This document shows, in pieces, positions 11,080-22,540 of a DNA stretch of 64,000 bases. This DNA is from Leptidea sinapis. Lineage: Eukaryota; Arthropoda; Insecta; Lepidoptera; Pieridae. The position numbers and the translations under genes are program-made. The DNA lies in NCBI RefSeq assembly GCF_905404315.1, contig NC_066292.1, positions 6,014,001 through 6,078,000 on the forward strand. Direction: 5' to 3'. The first letter of the stretch is position 1; every line of letters starts with the position of its first letter. The notes under the pieces were generated by a model. That model did no database searches. It was given only the letters and a program-made list of their open reading frames with translations, and was not told the origin of the DNA.

Positions 11080-11925
11080 AATTAAGTGACAACTATACAT
11101 TTACTGGGATTTAGATCTAATTTATTTTGAATACAATACAAGTCTAAGTTATTTAGATCTCCAGGAAACTTAGCAGCGTCAGGAGATGATTTAACAGTCA
11201 TAAATATCTTCATGACATCGGCTAAAAAGAGGACATTAGAATATCTGAAGCAACTTGGGATATCATTTACAAATACGCAAAACAAGAGAGGACCTAAAAC
11301 GGAGCCCTGTGGGACTCCACTTGATATTACAACCCAACTGGGTATAAAGTTGCTTATAACAACCGCTTGAGATCGATCGTCTATATACGAAGAAAACCAT
11401 CTAAGTAAGTTTCCTCTAAAGCCCATTTTATATAATTTTGCAAGAGAATCTTATGGTCAATTCGGTCAAAACATTTTGTGTAATCAGTTCCAGTTTAGAT
11501 ACATAATTGAACAAGTTCTCTTCAGTTTTGTCTAGAAATGTAGTATAAAAAATTTCTAAAAATGAATTACAAATGTTTTAGCCAGATAATAGTATTTTGT
11601 TATTAAATTTAACATTGCTAGGTAAGCCATTCGAGTTTAGATTTGAAAAAAGACCAGAAGTATTGCGGATTCTGCTCAATGGAGTTTTCTACAGATTTTT
11701 ATCGTTTCCTACTGTCTTGACATGATCTCTTAATATTTTATAATATGATTCTAGACTACTTAGGTTTCTGTTTAGGTGACTTCGGAAACTTTTAAATTTT
11801 TCTTTTATAATCTTTTTTAAAGCCGGTGAATACCAGATAGGAAATTTATTGTCACCTACTGTTTTACTTGGAATGTATGTGTGTCGATTATTAATAACAG
11901 AATAAAAATAATTCAATTTCACAAT
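11080..11925 (-). pseudogene. LINE reverse transcriptase relic (jockey-like)
   Basis: The minus strand carries, in order, the linker before the polymerase (11922-11689, with KFPIWYSPALKKIIKEKFKS), a motif-A stretch TDYTKCFDRIDHK around 11491-11453, and the palm frame 11426-11082 with WFSSYIDDRSQAVV, SSGVPQGSVLGPLLFCVFVN and the region of motif C. The catalytic YADD is replaced by LADV, and there is a frameshift just before the palm frame. About 190 bp between linker and motif A are hard to read, suggesting deletion. The enzyme is inactive in this copy. Confidence 0.8.
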
Positions 11926-12061
11926 TCGATTGAACGATTCCTATCTAACTCTTGTGGGCAATTATTTTTAAGTAGTTCTGCATTTATTGAGTCGTAATCC
12001 CCTTTATTTATTTTTTATTAATTGTGTTAGGTATAACGCAATTACAATTTTGCAGTTAATT

Positions 12062-12327
12062 ATAAAATAAATACTCTACACGAATTAAGATTGTTGCAGA
12101 GTTCGTTTCACCTGATCCAGGTATAGAAAGTACAAAATTATTCAAATTTCTAAAATAACTCGCACAAAAGCATGCAGCTTCCGTAAATTTTGCTTCGAAT
12201 TCTTCCTCAATAGCATAGAATAGCAAACTTATTTGCGTTGCTCGACGTAGGTTTCCTTTTATTACTAGTTCAAGAACTATTCGGGCTCGGTTTTGATTTG
12301 TTAAATGAATTACAAAATTCTACGTTT
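12062..12327 (-). other. Open frame without start, unrecognised
   Basis: A minus-strand frame stays open for about 88 codons between stops, including RARIVLELVIKGNLRRATQ and EAACFCASYFRNLNNFVLSI. It has no recognisable motif. It lies just upstream, on the same strand, of the LINE relic at 11080-11925 and may be part of that element's earlier region or an unrelated exon-like piece. Confidence 0.25.
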
Positions 12328-13030
12328 AGGAATATTCAGCAGCCGTTTTGAAAAGAAAGTATAAACAGGGGTTCAATGTAAGGTAGCGATGTCAGTGCTA
12401 GAGCGATGCTTTTCATTTTTTTTATTTGTTACAGTTTTTAACTTGGGTTTGGAAATATTGACAAATTACTGATTTTATGAAAAAAAGGAGTGCGTGTACT
12501 GTGTTATGTATGCACGCAAGCTGTTATACTTCTTTGGCCTAACAAAGCAAAAATCTTTAAAATTATTTATTCCTCGTGCTATTCTAAGGTTTTAGATAGA
12601 ACAATTTTGTAAAAATCTTGCAACGATGGCTTTAACAATTAATTAATAAATAACGATTGTACGGGTTTGAACCCTTTGCCTATCTTAATAAACCAAAAAA
12701 ATAATGAATGTCGCAAAAGTCAGATAATTTTAGGAACCATCTTCACCCAGTTACTTTTGTGTTACAGTGATGCGCGCGTATCTTAAAATTTCACTCTCAT
12801 CATTATTTCATAACGCGTCTAAAGAAGTATAACTTAAGAATATTTTGTTAATTATTGACATTACAAAAATCTATTTAGTCATTATCTGAAAAGATAACCA
12901 TTCCCCTGATCGACCTGTCCTAAACTCTTACCAAAGTATCCGTTCCAAATATGTTGGGTTATCTTGAAAATATTACAGATGTAATTTCATGGCAGAGTTT
13001 AATTTTTAACGAAAAAAAGTAAATATAACT
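12328..13030. other. Unassigned AT-rich sequence
   Basis: No gene or repeat recognised. Confidence 0.4.
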
Positions 13031-13031
13031 T

Positions 13032-13342
13032 TTTTTTAAGACAATAAGAGGCAAGAAGAGCAGGACGTTCAGCTAATGTAAAGACCTGCCCATTACAATG
13101 CAGTGCCGCACAGGATTCTTGAAAAATCCAAAAATTCTGAGGAGCACTACAACTGCGCCTTTCACCTTGATACATAAGATATTAAGTCTCATTTGCCCAG
13201 TAATTTCACTAGGTACGGCACCCTTTAGACCGAAATACAATAATGCTCACACATTACTGCTTCACGGCAGAAATAGGCGCCGTTGTGGTATCAATAATCT
13301 GGCCGGCATATGCAAAGGTGCCTCCCACTGGTATAAATGGAA
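13032..13342 (-). mobile_element. SINE-like repeat family B, near full length
   Basis: Sense is minus: it starts at CCAGTGGGAGGCACCTTTGC and runs through all family blocks to GACGTTCAGC's complement and an A-run. The plus-strand 96-codon frame at 13098-13388 is only the antisense of this repeat. The hairpin region is partly decayed (GTGCCGCACAG against CTGAGGAGCAC). Confidence 0.8.
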
Positions 13343-13344
13343 TT

Positions 13345-13800
13345 CTCTAACACTTAACATTTATGACAAACGTATCTTTAGAAAATAATAAAAGAGTACT
13401 AATGAGTTAAATCTAACACATAGCTGAGAGAGACCGATTAACAATTGTATGATAAACATTAACACTTTTTATATGCTTTTAAAACGTTAAGCTATTGATA
13501 CAACAAACACTTACCACGTACTTGTCGAAGTTTCGAGAATAAGTGAAGGTATTGGATTGATAGAAATTTAAGTATTTAGTTTTTATGTCAACAGTTCGTA
13601 GATTCACATATACTTTCTCACAACTTATATTAATGTTATTATAAGAATTAATTAATTAATTTAATTAAGAATTACTGAAGATTCAGAAATATTAACGCGT
13701 TTATAAGTAGTGCCTCGCAGTCATGGTGCACAATAATGATGACTTTCAATGTTTATATTGTGTTCTAACTTTTAGACGCTTTATCTTTTATATCTTTGAA
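13345..13800. other. Unassigned AT-rich sequence
   Basis: No gene or repeat recognised. Confidence 0.4.
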
Positions 13801-13804
13801 AATA

Positions 13805-13960
13805 AGGGACGAGACGAGCAAGACGTAGAGCTGATGTTAATTGATACGCCCTGCCCATTACAATGTAGTGCCGCACAGTATTCTTGAAAAACCCAAATAT
13901 TCTGAGCGGCACTACAATTGCGCTCGTTACCTTGAGACGTTAGATATTAAGTCTCATTTT
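13805..13960 (-). mobile_element. SINE-like family B, 3' half
   Basis: Only the poly(A)-proximal half is present: the hairpin region with TGAGCGGCACTAC, then the GGGCAGGGCGTATCAATTA complement. It is 5'-truncated at the GAGACTTAATATCTAACGTC block, as expected of a copy made by target-primed reverse transcription. Confidence 0.75.
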
Positions 13961-13984
13961 TCTCAATCACTTTAAAAATATAAC

Positions 13985-14240
13985 AAATTGTTTAAATATT
14001 TAATTAAAAAATGGCTCTGTCTTAAATCCTACTACTCCACAGCTGAATATCTAAGTGATCGGACAGCCTGGGACTAGATTATGATTATTTTATAGCAATA
14101 GCAATGACAGTACAATATTATATAATTTATTAAATAGAACACGCAAAAAAAAGAACGCTGGGAGAGTTTCTTGCGCCGATTCTCCTCTCTCAGAGCGCCA
14201 TTTGCAATCTTAAAAAACTTGTTTGAATTTTCGAGTATAT
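13985..14240 (+). pseudogene. LINE family H 3' end, 5'-truncated
   Basis: Begins at AAAAAATGGCTCTGTC, then CTACTACTCCACAGCTGAAT and the AGGGAGAGTTTCTTGCGCC-type 3'UTR block, colinear with 7500-7925. Only the last coding residues remain. Confidence 0.7.
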
Positions 14241-14815
14241 TAATTTGAACTTCATATATGTATGTATAGGAAGAATGATTCTGCTTAAGACGAGAATCAA
14301 CTACTTATTCGAAAAAAACATATGATTAGTTAACAATTACAGCCCTCGGCATGCTTTTTGATGGGAGAAAACAAGCTGAGGCAACTCCACGCGAAATCTC
14401 GTTCAATGAAACCTCTCCATTATCGACGGCTACTCGCACATTTCACGGGCGGTCTGCATTTAATAGCCCGCCGGCTTCCCGATAATTTTATTATTGGCGA
14501 ATTTTTTATTTCTCTTCTGGTTATGACGTCCTAGTAATACTGGAGCATAGCTTCCACACGCGGATTTGCTTGACTAATAGAATATACTACAATATTTCGA
14601 AGAAAGTTTTTGGATCGTAAAATAAATCGTTTTTAAAATATTTTATCACTTATTTTAAGCTATTAAAACTTAAAACTATAGATTCAATAGCGTATTCATA
14701 GTATCGTTAATTCACTTACCATTTAATTTGTTTATATTAAACTTATTTAAATAACTAATTTTAATATGATCTGAAAATGAAATAAAAATAAATTTGATTG
14801 TGAATTTAGTTTTTA
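14241..14815. other. Unassigned sequence
   Basis: No gene or repeat recognised. Confidence 0.4.
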
Positions 14816-14817
14816 GG

Positions 14818-14965
14818 GAAAACGAGGACAAACGAGCGCAAGGGTCACTTGGTGTTAAGTGATCACTGCTGCCCACATTCCCTAGAGGAATCACAGGAGC
14901 GTTGCCGACCTTTAAGGAAAGTGTACGCGCTTTTTTTTCCATAGCTTTGTAGTACGTGGAGGAAA
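14818..14965 (-). pseudogene. LINE family A fragment, internally deleted
   Basis: The minus strand contains the last coding codons and 3'UTR of family A (KKARTL-type frame, GTAACACCAAGTGACCC-like block). A deletion joins the FKK region directly to the upstream AAAGCTATGG block. Non-functional. Confidence 0.7.
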
Positions 14966-14969
14966 GTGT

Positions 14970-15540
14970 GAATATTGAAGTAATAATTTTAAGGTGTCAA
15001 GTTAAATCATTTAATATTTTACCACGTTAAGAAGTTACTAAAAAAACTTACTCATAACAGCTTAGAAATAATAAACGATTCGATGAAGTTATAATTAAGA
15101 TATTTTCATATATCTCTATAACTTGATTTATACATGGCCACTAACTTTGAATTGATTGTAATAAATAAAACAAGGATACATCATTAAAGTTAATTAAAAT
15201 CCCAGAGTTGAAACTTAGAATTTGAACAAAACGATATCTTATATAAGGACCGTTAAGATTGAAAGCAATATAAAAGTTGTTTCGTACAAACCGACGGGTA
15301 TATTTTTAACTATCATCGAAATAAATATAGCAGTGGGTGGTCCCAATAGCGATAGCGAATTTTAATTATCTGTGAATAATTTGCGGATCGCTTGTGGGGT
15401 AAATTCAATTAACGCCTTTTGTTCAGTATTAATTTTTAATTATTATTCGCTAATGGGGTAATTAAAACAATGAAGTTTATATGAATTATATTTTTGTAAA
15501 TTGATATGTATCAATAACTCAAATTTAAATAAGTGTTCAC
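14970..15540. other. Unassigned AT-rich sequence
   Basis: No gene or repeat recognised. Confidence 0.4.
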
Positions 15541-15541
15541 A

Positions 15542-15865
15542 TCTTCATATATGTCAAATTCTCGTGTCATGGTGTTAAACATTGAACTCCTCCGAAACCG
15601 CTTGACCGATTCTCATGAAATTTTGAGTGCATATTGTGTAGGTCTGAGAATTGGACAACATCTATTTTTCATCCCCCTAAATGTTATGGGTGGTCCACAT
15701 GAAATTTTTATTTTTATTTTTTTGACATTTTTTTTTAAATTTGTTTGATTATGAGTCAGCGTTAAAAACTACATACAACTTCAAATTTTCACCCATCTAC
15801 GATCAACAGTTACTTTTGTATCGCGATTTTAATATCGGCAATACAACGTTTGCTGGGTCAGCTAG
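15542..15865 (+). mobile_element. Helitron-like element, subfamily E, complete
   Basis: Starts TCTTCATATATGTC after an A, ends GGGTCAGCTAG, and is followed by T. A weak hairpin (GCAA..TTGC) sits about 11 bases before the end. The body has CTCCTCCGAAACCGCTTGAC and CCCCTAAATGTTATGGGTGG. The 71-codon frame inside it is not a gene. Confidence 0.7.
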
Positions 15866-15884
15866 TATGATATAATATCACTTA

Positions 15885-16225
15885 TTGAAAGTCAAAAACT
15901 ACCCATTCCAAAAGGAGAATCCTCAGACCTGAGAAGAACGGGCGCAACAAAAATCTATTATTTAATAGCCTGAGCTCGCTCGGTCCATTCTTAATCTGTG
16001 GTATCATTAAGAAAGTCATTTATGTTATAGTAACCTTTATCACACAAACGTTTTTTAACAATTCTCTTGAATTTCGTTATACATATTTGTTTTTAACATT
16101 ATCTGGGATCTTGTTGTAAAAGCATATACAACGCCCCACAAAAGACTTACTGACTCCACTTAGCCAAGTAGTAGGCATTTTAAGTTTATGTTTGGTGGTA
16201 TATTATAATTTACACTATTGTGAAA
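15885..16225 (-). pseudogene. LINE family J 3' end
   Basis: The minus strand matches the better copies at 33424-34098 and 30478-31040: the GGGGCGTTGTATATGCTTTT block (reading the RCICFY-type end of ORF2), AAACGTTTGTGTGATAAAGG, then the CTTCTCAGGTCTGAG 3'UTR block and the CACTTATTGAAAGTCA complement. Coding is interrupted; the internal 3'UTR is shortened. Confidence 0.7.
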
Positions 16226-16674
16226 CTAAAGAGTCAACGTGTATATGCATTGCATAATTTTTTCAAAAAATCTGATCTCTGAAACTTTTGGAAGGACTAT
16301 CAAGAAACTTACAAGAATGACTTCAGCGTAGCCTGTAGCCTCTTTAAATATATATTTGATCAAAACAAAGCACATAGAAAAAAAATAACAGTGCCGTCTA
16401 GTTCCAAGAACGCCCGAAAGAAATGAAGCAAATTTTGATGTATCGGTAGATAGTAAAGATATCAAAAAACTAATAACACAGCGACGCGTCTAGCGGTATG
16501 CGAATACTTGCAGTCTATATATGTATATTGCGGAACGGTCTTAAGTCTGACGCAAGATGTAACGCTAAAATCTGACGCTTATGACAGATAGAGATCCCGC
16601 GCGGCGAGCGGCCCGAACGTCCGTGTAGCACCTTCGCTTCAAAAGTTAATCCAAAGGTTATTGTTAAAAGAGGT
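16226..16674. other. Unassigned sequence
   Basis: No gene recognised. The minus-strand frame at 16226-16465 has no motif. A GC-rich patch at 16590-16630 (GATCCCGCGCGGCGAGCGGC) is unlike its surroundings. Confidence 0.35.
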
Positions 16675-16675
16675 C

Positions 16676-16950
16676 ATTTTTTTATGGAATAGGAGGACAA
16701 ACGAGCGTACGGGTCACCTGGTCTTAAGTGATCACCGCCGCCCACATTCTCTTGCAACAACAGAGGAATCACAAGAGCGTTGCCGGCCTTTAAGGAAGGT
16801 GTACGCGCTTTTTTCTGAAGGTACCCATGTCGTATCGTCCCGGAAACACCGCACAAGGAAGCTCATTCCACAGCGTCGTAGTACGAGTGATGACATCCAG
16901 ATGGTGGGGATGATATCCTAACTTATGGCGTGTCGTGCGAAGATGGAATA
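16676..16950 (-). pseudogene. LINE family A 3' end
   Basis: Same ORF2 end and 3'UTR as 6150-6458, with a deletion that removes about 25 codons before TTLWNELPCAVFPGRYDMGT and a frameshift inside the FKK region. 5'-truncated and broken. Confidence 0.75.
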
Positions 16951-17164
16951 CATAATGTCTGGATATTGTCACGCTTGATGCATAGGTATAGTATGTTTTC
17001 TGCTTACACGTAGACGACGTCGTCGGCAACAGCTAGTATAATATAATATTCTTGATAATGTCAAGTAACATAGATACGTTCGTAATTTTTTCTAGAATCT
17101 TTGATTTTCATAATGTTAACAGCAGGAACAAACTACAAAAATAGTTCTGCCTAGTAATAGGCAA

Positions 17165-17672
17165 TTAAATCTTTTGCTGGGCGACGTATATGCTTTTACA
17201 ATATGATCCAAGTTAATATGCAAGACAATTCAAAAGCCTGAAACTGAAAGAAGCCGGCTGAGTTTTTTCCCCCCATTCTTCCCACGTCTGAGCCATATAT
17301 GTATTTTAGAATTAGTGATAGTTTCTGACGTTCAGTAAAATAATAATAATATTGACCACTTTTTACACAAATTATCTTGCCCCAAATTAAGCATATATAG
17401 CCTGTGTTATGGGTTACAAAACAATGATATATTATTACAATATACTTACTTAAACATATATAAATACATATTAACATACACATAAACATACATATACATA
17501 TCCATGACTCGGAAACAAACATCCATACTCATCATATAAATGATTGCACCTACCGGGATTCGGACCTCTAGCTTAGTAGGTAGGATCGCTAACCACTCGG
17601 CTATACAGGTCGAAAAATAAGTGATTATAATCTTATTTCGAATGAAAATAAATGAATTTTAATATGATGAGT
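17165..17672 (+). pseudogene. LINE family J 3' end split by a SINE
   Basis: The left part (17165-17337) reads GGGCGACGTATATGCTTTTA, GCCGGCTGAGTTTTTT, CCCACGTCTGAGCC and CTGACGTTCAG. The right part (17614-17672) resumes with AATAAGTGATTATAATCTTA and the A/T-rich family tail. Joined, these follow the order seen in the intact family J tail at 33950-34098. A tRNA-derived SINE occupies 17337-17612. Confidence 0.7.
17337..17612 (-). mobile_element. tRNA-derived SINE
   Basis: Sense is minus. The tRNA-like head (17612-17545) has an A-box-like TAGCCGAGTGGTTAGCG and a B-box-like GGTCCGAATCCCGG, the internal pol III promoter. A body with TTTCCGAGTCATGGATATG and TTGGGGCAAGATAATTTGTG follows, then a tail of ATT repeats. 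The minus-strand 108-codon frame at 17196-17522 is a by-product. Lepidopteran SINEs of this plan are copied by LINE machinery. It sits inside a LINE J tail. Confidence 0.8.
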
Positions 17673-18844
17673 AAGTTACTAAACTACATTAGTATCAGTA
17701 GTTGAAATAGGCTATTTGATATACGAAGGGAATAGAGAAGTAAAATAAGCAAAAGTGTTAGTATTTTCCAAATTTGTAGTGTTTAGTTGTGAAAATGAAT
17801 TTAGTTTTGAAGAAAAACTGAAACATTCACACAAAAAAGAGTTAATGAATACAAATATATTATGCTTAATATTAATCGCTGGTCTTCCAAAACTGGAGTC
17901 TACTCAGTTTGCGAAGTCCATAGTTTAGTGAACCCATTGTGTGACGTTTGGAGCTGAATCGACATATTTTAAGAGCCAAATATAACTCATTCTGGCACTT
18001 CAATAAATATTAAACAAAAATTTAATTCAGTCACTATTACAAATTTAGAAAGATTCTGTTCCAAAAAACTTTTTAAATAAAACGTATTATTTACATGTAG
18101 ACTACCAAAAAATAGACAACCCAACTCTCCCATGATCAACAATGATATTAAGCTATCAATCATAATAACATTGTCAAAATTGATCGCATATTATAACCAA
18201 TTTAATAGCACGACTTCGTTTGCCCCTAGTTAATCATTGAACCCAATCGACTGTTGGGGTAGATTAATATTGCTGATTATTGCCTATTGAGCAATTCGTT
18301 TTTTTTAATGATACTATTATTAAATAGTGCCTTATTTAGATAGTCAATGGACCATATGAATAATAGGGAATTACAATATATATCCCTTAATAGGTTGTAA
18401 CTTGTTATAAGTATTCATAAAACATCTAATAGGACCTACCGTTTTAGCACGCATTTTATTAGCTTCACCTGTATCATGTATGTTTGTTTGTAATCAGTCG
18501 GTTATATCAATAACTCCATTTGGGTGCGATTTTGACCCACTTAAAACGGCCAGATTTTGTTCAAACTTCAATAGAATACATTAATTTCATAAAGTGATTT
18601 TTAAATTTTCAAAATAAGATTTTTCTTAATTTATATAATTTTTATCTAACGTCTATAAGGCAGGAATTGAAGTTAATTTTAAATTTTAAAATAAATTTTA
18701 AAATTTTTTAGTTGTTTTCTATTAAAAGCGTGTTTTTCAGTTTTTTTTTAACTACTATTTATTAAATAATAATCAAGTTTACAATATAGTATCTAGGGAT
18801 ATAACGAGAAAATTATTAAATGCATAAAAGGCATTTATTTTCTC
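17673..18844. other. Unassigned AT-rich sequence
   Basis: No gene seen. A block starting near 18455 (ATTAGCTTCACCTGTATCAT ... TTTGTTTGTAATCAGT) resembles 41210-41260 and may be the start of another interspersed repeat. I could not define its ends. Confidence 0.35.
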
Positions 18845-19480
18845 AAAATTATTCCTTTAAATGCTAAATATAATAAAATTTGAGATGTCATTTCTAATAC
18901 TACTTCTACTACCGCTTCGGAAACAAATGGCGCTCGGAGAGAGAAGAAGCGGCGCTAGAAACTCTCCCAGCATTCTTTTTTTGTGGTCTTTTAATAAAAT
19001 AAACAATATTGTACTGTCATTGTATAGCTACACAATAATCATAATCTAGTCCCCGGCTGTCGGATCACTTAGATATTCAGCTATGGAGTAATAGGATTTA
19101 CGACAGAGCCATTTTTTAATAAAACACTTAAATTTATTTAAAGATAATGCCTAAATAGTGGCTTGGACTTTATTATAAAAGTGTATACATTTACCCTTAA
19201 ACCTATTATATATCTTATGAAGCCTACTACAATTAGTTACAAGCAATCCCTCATATCTAGTGTTATAATAATGAAAATCACTAGTAAGAGCAAAAAGGTG
19301 ACGATTTTTGTGACCGTATGAGCTTTTGAAAAATACATTGTGAAGCTTATATATTCTGTTTAATTTTTAAACTAGACGGTTAGTAATAGGCATAATATTT
19401 TCTTAAACTGCCATAGCTTAGAACATTCTTAATAGAATTTTAACAGAATACTTGTCACAATATTAATTTCTTTAATTTTT
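18845..19480 (-). pseudogene. LINE family H 3' end, longest copy
   Basis: The minus strand reads TYGHKNRHLFALTSDFHYYN, then TRYEGLLVTNCSRLHKIYN, RFKGKCIHFYNKVQAT, a stop, LNKFKCFIKKWLCRKSYYS and EYLSDP, then a 3'UTR ending near an AATAAA-like TGAGAAAATAAATGCC. This is the C-terminal tail of a jockey/CR1-like ORF2. At least one in-frame stop (after QAT) and the lack of the polymerase make it inactive. The 3'UTR contains the GAGAGTTTCTAGCGCCGCTT block that marks the family. Confidence 0.75.
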
Positions 19481-20888
19481 TAACTTATTTCTATAAATGT
19501 GCAATCCGCAAGAAATTCTAAAGGGTGTTAGGTATTAAAAAATACTTTAATTTTTTTGGATAATATAAGGGACTTATACATAGAATTAAGTTGATATGTC
19601 TACTTACAATACAATGCATTGAACATTATTAGGGCAAAGTGATATGTATGAGTAAGTACAATAAAATAAAACGATTGAACGGTTATATCAATACAATGTA
19701 GGGTTCGAATCGATTAGTAGCGTGATAATAGCTTACATTAGGTGCACCATGATTTTGTTGTATTGAGAACGAGACTAATTTGTGTTTGAGATTAATTTGT
19801 AATTTTGATTATTAAGGTAAACGATGGTCGAAATCATAAATAATATTCTCCTAAAATTATTAAGTAATTAGTTAGTGAAAGTAGAATAGTTATGTTATAT
19901 TTGTCGAATGAAGATCATATTGATATTCAATAGATTGCTATTAAATTTGGATATATTTCACTTAAGACACCTTTTTGGAAGACCTGGTACAGTTACTGGA
20001 GCGACACATGTACTATACATTTGTTAGTGGTATATATATATATACCAAAGAATCTCTTAGGAAAGAATCCTTATTCAAGTTCGATTTAGCAAAACTCTTT
20101 TCAAAATTCTGAAAATTTATTCAACTCATTCAGCATTAATAACTTGCAAGCTGTATTATACAAGACAATAGTCATAAAATACATAGTTATTATTATTTTC
20201 TGAATTTATAAAAGAATTCAAAGAAACGAAATCATGTGATAAATATTTTTTTTATGATAAAAAATATATAATATGTAGTACAATACTACGACATTTATTT
20301 ATTTTACTTTATTTATTTATTTATTCATAAAGGCTTACCAACTAAATACAATTTATTAACTTATGCACTAAGAATTTAAAAAAATATAATAAAATAGTTT
20401 AAATGTACCTAAATTGTAGGTAGGCACAACATTACTATAAGAAATACATGTGATATTTTAAAATCTAAAATCTGTAAATTTTGGAGAGCAATATAAATTT
20501 GTTTTTTAAAATTAAGAAATTTTGAAAAGAAGATATCGGTGTTTTCATCTATATTAAAAATACAATTATATAATTGTAACATTAGCTGTAAGGAGTGTTT
20601 AAGCCATAATTACTGTGGTGGAATTTAATGTACATTGGGGAAAATGTACTAAGCCGACAATTGAAGGCAGGCACATGCAAACCGATTTGTGATAAAAGCG
20701 AAGGACAGTCCATATCATAGCTTAAAAGTTTATGTAAACACAGCAATTGTGAATGAGCTCATTTGAAATGTATTTAATCTATTCTCATAGCTATCATTAC
20801 GGATATATTTATTTCCAAAAAAATTAACTTTGAAAGAAACTTTTTTTGTACAGATTCTATTCGTGATATATATAACGACATACCAAGA
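19481..20888. other. Unassigned AT-rich sequence
   Basis: A short TA run at 20030-20043 and a T/A-rich block near 20300-20340 are the only features. The minus frame at 20730-20924 has no support. Confidence 0.35.
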
Positions 20889-20889
20889 C

Positions 20890-21040
20890 AATGCAGTGCC
20901 GCTCATAACACTTGGAAATCTCAATATTTGAGCAGTGCTGCGATTGTGCTTATCATTCTGAGAGATAAGATTTTAAGTCTTATTAGCCCAGTAATTTCAA
21001 TAGCTTCCGGCGTCTTTCAAATCGAAATATAATACCTGCT
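20890..21040 (-). mobile_element. SINE-like family B, decayed
   Basis: Contains AATGCAGTGCCGCTCATAAC, a TTGAGCAGTGCTGCGATTGT hairpin partner, and TTAGCCCAGTAATTTCA in family order. The hairpin has several unpaired changes, so this is an old copy. Confidence 0.65.
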
Positions 21041-21530
21041 TGACTTCAAAGAAATCTGCCGCCTAGCCGATGCATCCAGTGCAAACTGGTTGGTACTGCT
21101 TGGACCTAAGTAAAAAAGTACGATTTAAATCGTAACTCATGGATGCTATAGTCTTGCACAAGTCTATTATTCAGGCTATAGCCTGTCTATAGACTTGTTT
21201 GAGATTGAAGCCACAATGTGAATCATTGAATGCTCTATCTTGATCTTTGAAATATTATACTATGTACTATATGAATGCGGTTAATAAGTTTAAATGTCAA
21301 TGTTAAAGCTTCATTTTTAATTACCTCAACTGTTACGTGTACTAATACAATTAATCATGTCTTGTCTTGTGTTATTTTGTGGATCTGCGAGATTTCTTAT
21401 AAGATGGCACATAAACTTGAGCTGGGGTGCTTGTGTGTAAAGGACAGCAAAGCTCCTGCGGTTCATCTGTTGTTGGTTTGGTGGTGATCACCACCATCAT
21501 ACGAACCGTACGCTGGTTTGTGTTCCTAAT
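21041..21530. other. Unassigned sequence
   Basis: No gene recognised; a small dyad (AGGCTATAGCCTG) lies at 21174-21186. Confidence 0.35.
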
Positions 21531-21534
21531 CTTT

Positions 21535-21722
21535 TTTTTTATGGAATAGGAGGACAAACGAGCGTACGGGTCACCTGGTGTTAAGTGATCACCGCCGCCC
21601 ACAATCTCTTGCAACACCAGAGGAATCACAGGAGCTTTGCCGGCCTTTAAGGAAGGAGTATGCTCTTTTTTTGAAGGTACCCATGTCGTATCGTCGCGGA
21701 AACACCGCAAAAGGAAGCTCAT
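21535..21722 (-). pseudogene. LINE family A 3' terminus
   Basis: The minus strand reads SFLLRCFRDDTTWVPSKK-type shadow frames of the family A end; the true frame gives RYDMGTFKK then the CGRR stop. Only about 45 codons and the 3'UTR remain. Confidence 0.75.
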
Positions 21723-21724
21723 GT

Positions 21725-22540
21725 AAGCTCAATCTTGTAAACACGCTGTGTTTTTTTATCTAAAATTATTGCTGAAATTGAGTACACGTCGACTAGTAAC
21801 CACATTTATAAGTATTTTTAATTTATATACTATTTATTAGCATAAGAACAAAAACATTATATAACGCGATATTAATTATTGTAATATAACATAGTATAAA
21901 TATATTATAAGATAAATTATACATAAAAAATACAGACAAACTTGGTATAGGTACATAGTAAATTGACATATTAGTTGATCAGGTCTTCTTCTCAAACTGA
22001 AGTCTTTGTCTACTCTTCGAGGAGACAATCTTTATTATATATGTGTATTGATATAGAAGTCTTGGTGGAAGTATGTTACAATATAATCTGGTTTGTCAAT
22101 CAAATGATAATATAATACTTAATAACTAACTTAGTAGTGACACGGAAGTATAACTGTCATAAAATAGAATATAAATATTATTTTATACCAGACTTAAAGA
22201 TTCACGGTCCCGAAGTCAGTTATGAATTATTTTTCGGGTCGCGAATAATTCTTCAAAACACTGTGACAGAACGCGAGCTTAATACAGAGTCGACAGTAAA
22301 TAAAAATCGTACTTAAATTTTCACAAAGCGTAAAATAAATCATTCATAATACTCAACACTTTGAAATGTTTCGAAAAATAGTCATTGAATCGAACAATAA
22401 AATTTGCCATAACAATGCGACAAGCCTTCGTGGTTTAAGTTATAAGAATAAATATGAATTAAGAAATTACAATTTTATAATAAAGTACCGATTTCAATCA
22501 CAGGTACCTAAATATTAATATGTATTTTATTATTAAGATA
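21725..22540. other. Unassigned AT-rich sequence
   Basis: No gene or repeat recognised. Confidence 0.4.

Noticed and set aside
13098..13388. 96-codon plus-strand protein
   Set aside because: It is the antisense of a family B repeat, and similar false frames occur at 27779-28009 and 45884-46270.
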